Assembly (NCBI GenBank): GCA_021234155.1
Contig: JAJEKV010000013.1
Coordinates: forward strand, 15,417,877-15,481,876
Direction: 5' to 3'
Source of the DNA: Isoetes taiwanensis
Lineage: Eukaryota; Streptophyta; Lycopodiopsida; Isoetales; Isoetaceae
Length of the DNA: 64,000 nt
Made by a program: the position numbers and the translations under genes. Shown here piece after piece: positions 60,679 through 64,000 of the stretch. The first letter of the stretch is position 1, and the number at the start of each line of letters is the position of its first letter. The notes under the pieces were generated by a model. It saw only the letters and a program-made list of their open reading frames with translations. It searched no databases and had not been told where the DNA came from.

Positions 60679-61398
60679 TTAGGTTCTGGGGTTAGGTTCT
60701 GGAGGTTAGGGGGTAGTTAGAAATTTAGGTATGGAGGGGGGAAGCTAGGTTCTGATCCTACGTATGCCCCCCTAATATATTCTTAGGAGGCCCTTATTTG
60801 ACCTCAAAAAAACTCTAATGGTTGTGCATATCATGAAGATGATGCCTTCGTTCATAGATTTTTTAAGTATATTGCTATACCTTGAAAGCAAGAAGACCAA
60901 TTCAAATAACCATATATGATGATGGAGATATGACTAGTGACATAGAATCGTGCCTTATTAAGATAATGCCACCATACTTTCCTTTCTCATGAAGTTAGTC
61001 CAAAATTGACGCTACTACATAGATACATTGTTGAGATATAGTAATAAGATGCGATTCACTTACTGGTCCTAAGTACTCCCATAGAATCCCCTGAGTCTAG
61101 ATGCGCACAATGCTATATATTGTCTAGAATTGTGAAGCATGGGATATTAGGGTGATTGGGCCCTTACACCGACATTGTAGGTGGGAATCGGTGAGAATCC
61201 TTTGATTTGGAATCCTTTGGTCTAGCTGAGTCTTTATTAGACACAATCCCATATTCCAGGAATAAGTAATTTGATCATGGAAGGGAAAGGACAGAAGTGG
61301 TGCATTTTTTTATGCAAAGATATTTTTGACCAAAGAAACTTGCAAGGCGTCTGGAAAAAGAACTCCTATTTTGGGTGGCACATTTATCCCATGCACTT

Positions 61399-61493
61399 CC
61401 ACGTCACTGATTAGCCTGCATCGTCATCTCCACGTCATTTACTCTATCTCTAATCTAGACCGTCCGACTCTGCAAGCCCTTGCACTCTATATT
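61399..61493 (+). promoter_or_regulatory. AGT1 copy 2 promoter-like region
   Basis: Identical to copy 1: two CCACGTCA bZIP-type motifs (61399-61406, 61430-61437) and a TATA-like TATATTT at 61487, about 50 bp before the ATG at 61541. Confidence 0.45.
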
Positions 61494-61540
61494 TTTCTCG
61501 TGAACGGCAGAGGTGGCGAGGAAGCAAGGAGGACTCTAGC

Positions 61541-62243
61541 ATGGATTATTTTCCGGCACCAGGTCGCAACCATCTCTTTGTGCCCGGCCCCTCTAATATT
61601 CCTGACAGGGTTCTTCGAGAATTATGCAGACCTAATGAAGATCATCGTTCTCCTGCTTTCAAAATTTTTTCCAAGACCCTCATTGAAGATGTCAAAGTTT
61701 TGTTCAACACCCACAAATCCACTTGCTTCATCTTCCCTACTACAGGTTTTTATTACAATTTTTGCCTTCTTCCTTTTATGCATGTTGATTCACTTGCTTA
61801 ATTTTAAACATTGGGTTGTTGGGACAAGTTTAAATTGGATCCAGTTTTCATTACTATGACAATTATGTAAACTGTTGAACAGATAAAATTTGAGAAGATG
61901 TCACCTTCAAATGCATGCTTTGTGCTGTTAACTTAGCCCAATTGGTTTGGACTTTCAGGAACAGGAACATGGGAAAGTAGTCTCACAAATACACTATCCC
62001 CGGGTGATCTGATATTGTCGTTCAGATTTGGGCAATTCAGCGTTCTCTGGATTGAACAGATGAAGAAGCTGAAATTCAACGTTGATATCATAGATAGCAG
62101 CTGGGGAGCAGGTGCTGATTTGACTGCACTTGGGGACCGCTTGGAAGCTGATAAAGAGCACAAAATAAAGGCTCTTTGTGTAGTACATAATGAGACTTCT
62201 ACTGGAGTCACAAATAATATTGGAACCATAAGGGCTATATTAA
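61541..62243 (+). CDS. AGT1: serine:glyoxylate aminotransferase (AGT1/SGAT), copy 2, exons 1-2 intact, partial
   Basis: Exon 1 is 61541-61745 and exon 2 is 61959-62243, joined by a GT-AG intron that splits a Gly codon. Exon 1 reads MDYFPAPGRNHLFVPGPSNI and ends at FIFPTTG; exon 2 continues GTWESSLTNTLSPGD and ends NNIGTIRAIL, all collinear with Arabidopsis AGT1 without gaps. The PLP-lysine exon (expected near 64729 by the offset to copy 1) lies outside the window, so completeness cannot be judged. This copy probably represents the true gene sequence for these exons. It may be a second functional gene, an allele placed in tandem by assembly, or a partial duplicate. Confidence 0.9.
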
Positions 62244-64000
62244 GTAAGTTATGCCATCTTCTTGTGTTTTTATTCTGTATTTCATTATATGCATTGCCAA
62301 TTTCACTTTGGCATCAATTCCCCTTAGTATTCCCAGAAAGTTGCTTGATAATTTCTATGAACTACGATTTCATAATTGCTTCCAGTTACCTTCATATCCC
62401 ATTATAAAATCCATAAACTATTATAGTGACTCCATGTCCAGAAGTTTTGGTTTGCTACAGTATTACAGTTGCATGGAGAGACAAAACTGTATGCATTTTA
62501 TGACCGAATTTTCCCATTCGATTGTGTATCTAATGCTGATAATCTGCCTTTTCATCGCTTTATACCAAATTTTCCCATTCGATTGTGTATCTAATGCTGA
62601 TAATCTGCCTTTTCATGGCTACAATGATGATATGGCTCTTCGTTTCAAGTATAACTGATGTGTTCATCCAAAAAAGAAGGCTCTCTAGTTGTGCTGTTAC
62701 ACTTGATCAGTTACTTTTACGCGAGAAAAAGAGCACCATTGGCCTTGGATGCATTCAGTTGCCCTTCTTTGTCCATCTGAGAAATCTACTATGAGTTAAA
62801 GACCTTGCTGTAGATTTCCACCTGCTTTTAGTAGTGCTTTTGGTTTTGCTAAGAGGCAGAAGGATAAAGGGACCTATGCATGAACTAATTTATCATGAGA
62901 AATGTGCAATTATTTCCAGCCTAAAGGAAAGCCCAAAAGGATCGAATGTCAATGGCATTGACTACTCTCAGAATGCTAGTCCTTACTTGAATGTCCGTAT
63001 ATCTTTGCCGCTTGAACATTTATTCTTCAAAGACATCTCTTTATACCACATTATTGGCCATTGCCTATATCAAAAGTTTGGAAGGAAGCAGGGTTGTTAA
63101 AAAGTTATCTACCACTGTAACCTTTCTATTTTGCTTGCGTAGCACTTTCTTTTGCCTCTTTTCCATATGTGGCGAGCTGCCAGCTGATCATTTTCTGCAT
63201 TCGCCCACCGGCATTCCTGTCCTTGACTATTTCTTCTGTTATAAACTTAGAATTTCTTCAAATGGTCATCATGTGCAGAGACTGCTGATTGTGAGCAAAA
63301 TATGCTAATTGTGCTGCAACCCAGTCAAGATCTGAGTGTTAAGGAAATAGCAAAGACAGCTGGTTTGACGCTTACAATAGGGCTGATTGAGAAAGGGCGC
63401 TTGTTAAGGACGTATCTAGAGATATATGTGCCTGGAAGATCTTTAGTGATTTTGTCCTTGCTTATTTTGTAAGCTGAATATGCCAACGTATTATTATTCT
63501 CCAATAAAGTATTTACTTACGTGTATCATCCTTCAATTCCTCCTTTTCCTTCATTCTGGGTAACATTTGTTAGTATTTGGTTGTCATGGGCAATGGGCAA
63601 CATTGTGGAGAATTGAGAATCAAGATAATAAGTGGTTTGGTGTCTTTATATTTAGCAGGAGAATGCATATAACAGTCCATGTGAGACAGTAAGCCATTGG
63701 CTTGAGGGCAAAAAATATGAACATAAGATGTTTCTGATAAGGGATTCGTCTGAAGTTAACTCATTGTTCATTGGAGTCCTTTTTGTTAAAATATTTGGGA
63801 AGCACAAAGAGGAAATGGACATTAAAGCATGAGAGAAGTTATGCAAGCATCAACAAGCAGTGCACTATAGAGTATCTTCTGAAATGCACCAGAAGCACAG
63901 TAATAATCTTGCTGCACAGAATAAGTAACCTTATTCCTCGATACCAATCTTTAAATGTTAAACATTATTACTACTTCGCAATCCATATCCAGATATGTTC

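Larger units (their letters stand above)
60679..64000. repeat. segmental duplication, copy 2 (cut by window end)
   Basis: Near-identical to 22745-26065. It includes the right end of the TIR element (32-bp terminus at about 60789-60820) and the same flank with AGT1 exons 1-2. Left of 60679 the sequence is unrelated to the interior of the element at copy 1. Compared with copy 1 it keeps the AGT1 reading frame at all three indel positions. Confidence 0.95.

Overview
The window looks like nuclear DNA of a land plant, probably not a flowering plant; a fern is my best guess but is not proven. The evidence is one recognisable spliced plant gene (peroxisomal-type serine:glyoxylate aminotransferase, AGT1/SGAT, five exons with GT-AG introns), long gene-poor stretches, and many decayed plant-type LINE and Ty3/gypsy retroelements. 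No rRNA or tRNA gene and no CRISPR array was recognised. Many apparent frameshifts are one-base changes in homopolymer runs, so some broken frames may be consensus errors rather than biology.

Layout. 1-4264: gene-poor DNA with small repeats. 4265-5837: a 5'-truncated, 5'-inverted LINE with a 16-bp target-site duplication. 5838-10089: nothing recognised. 10090-22886: the most unusual part, a 12.8-kb block bounded by 32-bp terminal inverted repeats. It carries unrecognised, partly broken ORFs on both strands and five arrays of a perfect or near-perfect palindrome (stem TTTTCGCACCGT, loop AGCC) at 55-60 bp spacing. Every array lies just beyond the 3' end of an ORF, or between the 3' ends of convergent ORFs. 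I regard this as a candidate undescribed large DNA transposon or endogenised viral element.

22745-26065 is repeated almost identically at 60679-64000, where the window cuts the second copy. Each copy contains the right end of the palindrome-bearing element, a promoter-like region and AGT1 exons 1 and 2. Copy 1 (23607-27782) has all five exons but three one-base indels in exons 1 and 2. Copy 2 has intact exons 1 and 2, and its remaining exons would lie beyond the window. With copy-2 frames for exons 1-2 and copy-1 exons 3-5, the reading frame is 437 codons long with the PLP lysine at position 201. The C-terminus is longer than usual and lacks a standard peroxisomal targeting tripeptide.

31.9-33.5 kb holds tandem and inverted repeats. 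33.6-43.2 kb is a retroelement graveyard on the minus strand: a Ty3/gypsy RNase H-integrase-chromodomain remnant, a LINE with endonuclease and RT motifs abutting it, and a second Ty3/gypsy RT-RNase H-integrase remnant. 43.2-54.6 kb is more GC-rich, with an unassigned bacterial-looking patch (50.64-51.29 kb), proline/serine-rich gag-like frames and a possible LTR. 54.6-60.7 kb has no recognisable gene.
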